Positions 63,619-64,000 of a DNA stretch of 64,000 nt are shown piece by piece. The notes beneath the pieces are model-generated. The model saw nothing but the letters and a program-made list of their open reading frames with translations. It ran no database searches and was not told the origin of the DNA. The stretch is from Flavobacterium sp. CYK-55 (GTDB taxonomy: Bacteria > Bacteroidota > Bacteroidia > Flavobacteriales > Flavobacteriaceae), in NCBI RefSeq assembly GCF_018413465.1, contig NZ_JAHCDK010000003.1, positions 248,001 to 312,000 of the forward strand, in the 5' to 3' direction. How positions within the stretch are numbered: the stretch's first letter is position 1; every line of letters begins with the position of its first letter. A program made the position numbers and the translations under genes.

Positions 63619-64000
63619 TTATTGATGTCCATTATTCTCTGTATAAACGCGGCTTTGAAACAAGCCCAAACCTTCAATTACCGGCAAATCATTAAAATGA
63701 AACAAACAAGCATCTTCGGTTTCAGAAGCATTGTGGTGTTCATGCCAAGCCCACGAAGGAACACAAAAAATATCGCGCTCTTTCCAGTCGAATCGCTGAC
63801 CATTGATGATTGAGTAACCGCTTCCTTTGGCGCATTGATACACAAATGAACCGGTGTGTTTGTGTGCTTTTCCTTTAAAACCGGCCGGCAACAATTGCAT
63901 TGAGGCGCTCATGGTTTGCATCACATGGCCACCGGTAAGCGGATTGGCATAACGCATATGAATGCCGTCAAAAGCATCTGGCTCATTGACTTTTTGGGCT
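63619..64000 (-). CDS. Gentisate 1,2-dioxygenase, C-terminal part (runs off the window)
   Basis: The frame is open to the window edge; the 5' part is missing. The 126 visible residues are the C-terminal cupin of gentisate 1,2-dioxygenase. YANPLTGGHVMQTMSASMQL, GKAHKHTGSFVYQCAKG, NGQRFDWKERDIFCVPSWAW and HEHHNASETEDACLFHFNDL follow the family closely. The enzyme opens gentisate (2,5-dihydroxybenzoate) to maleylpyruvate using Fe(II) and O2; the iron ligands sit in the N-terminal cupin, outside the window. An internal ATG at 63957 is not the real start. It leads the FAH, maleate-isomerase and OsmC genes. Confidence 0.87.
   Translation of the reverse strand, partial: AQKVNEPDAFDGIHMRYANPLTGGHVMQTMSASMQLLPAGFKGKAHKHTGSFVYQCAKGSGYSIINGQRFDWKERDIFCVPSWAWHEHHNASETEDACLFHFNDLPVIEGLGLFQSRVYTENNGHQ

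Overview
The window is an AT-rich chromosomal segment of a member of the Bacteroidota, most likely a Flavobacteriaceae bacterium close to Flavobacterium. Supporting signs are four secreted proteins with type IX secretion (T9SS) C-terminal domains (three type A, one type B), a bacillithiol synthase (BshA), an LptD/TamB/MCE envelope set of flavobacterial type, several exact matches to the Bacteroidetes promoter -7 box TAnnTTTG, and intergenic repeats of the sort common in Flavobacterium. I see no phage, IS element, transposase or CRISPR array. Nearly all genes are housekeeping or envelope genes, and the unexplained structure lies mostly between genes.

Layout. 1-4.2 kb: the first codons of clpC (leftward), then gyrA and a TPR protein. 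4.2-6.4 kb: leftward NlpC/P60 hydrolase and thiolase. 6.6-7.05 kb: tRNA-Ser(GCT), tRNA-Pro(TGG) and tRNA-Arg(TCT) behind a clear promoter; the 3' end of tRNA-Pro is duplicated as a 19-bp att-like direct repeat. 7.1-9.5 kb: a triple DUF4397 T9SS cargo protein. 9.8-10.5 kb: a VanX-type dipeptidase. 10.5-17.5 kb: a tight leftward seven-gene cluster (tsaD, rsmE, T9SS protein, DUF4159, AI-2E transporter, THUMP-like methyltransferase, small secreted protein). 17.7-22.2 kb: TamB, with no usable ATG. 22.3-26.1 kb: pfkA, gapA, a BadF/GlcNAc-kinase-like protein and mgsA, i.e. central sugar metabolism. 26.1-27.0 kb: a gene-free block with four 130-bp tandem repeats. 27.0-30.1 kb: lptD and ridA leftward. 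30.2-38.6 kb: rightward amidase, MCE protein, HdrC-like and HdrB-like Fe-S proteins with a HAD-like gene between them, a conserved small protein and a GH3/beta-lactamase fusion. 38.7-44.4 kb: bshA, a PrcB-like lipoprotein, a small barrel protein (leftward), aroC, a dicarboxylate symporter and a T9SS protein. 44.4-47.8 kb: DCC protein and MutS2 leftward, ung rightward. 47.8-53.8 kb: mostly leftward accessory genes (lipoprotein, OM barrel, transglutaminase-like, substrate-binding protein, GNAT, nucleoside phosphorylase, SUI1 factor, 2OG-Fe oxygenase). 54-61 kb: a fused 2-oxoacid dehydrogenase E1 and a 1687-residue T9SS type B repeat protein. 61.2-64 kb: leftward gentisate-type catabolic genes (gentisate 1,2-dioxygenase running off the edge, FAH-family hydrolase, maleate-isomerase-like protein, OsmC protein).

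Most noteworthy: (i) the gentisate dioxygenase / FAH hydrolase / maleate isomerase set, which suggests a route through maleate to fumarate; (ii) the 130-bp tandem array and its word-like repeats shared with other gaps; (iii) the duplicated 5' end of mgsA around a hairpin element; (iv) the 19-bp att-like duplication of the tRNA-Pro 3' end; (v) non-ATG starts in tamB, lptD and the MCE gene, all lipid-transport genes. Everything here comes from reading the sequence; no database search was run.
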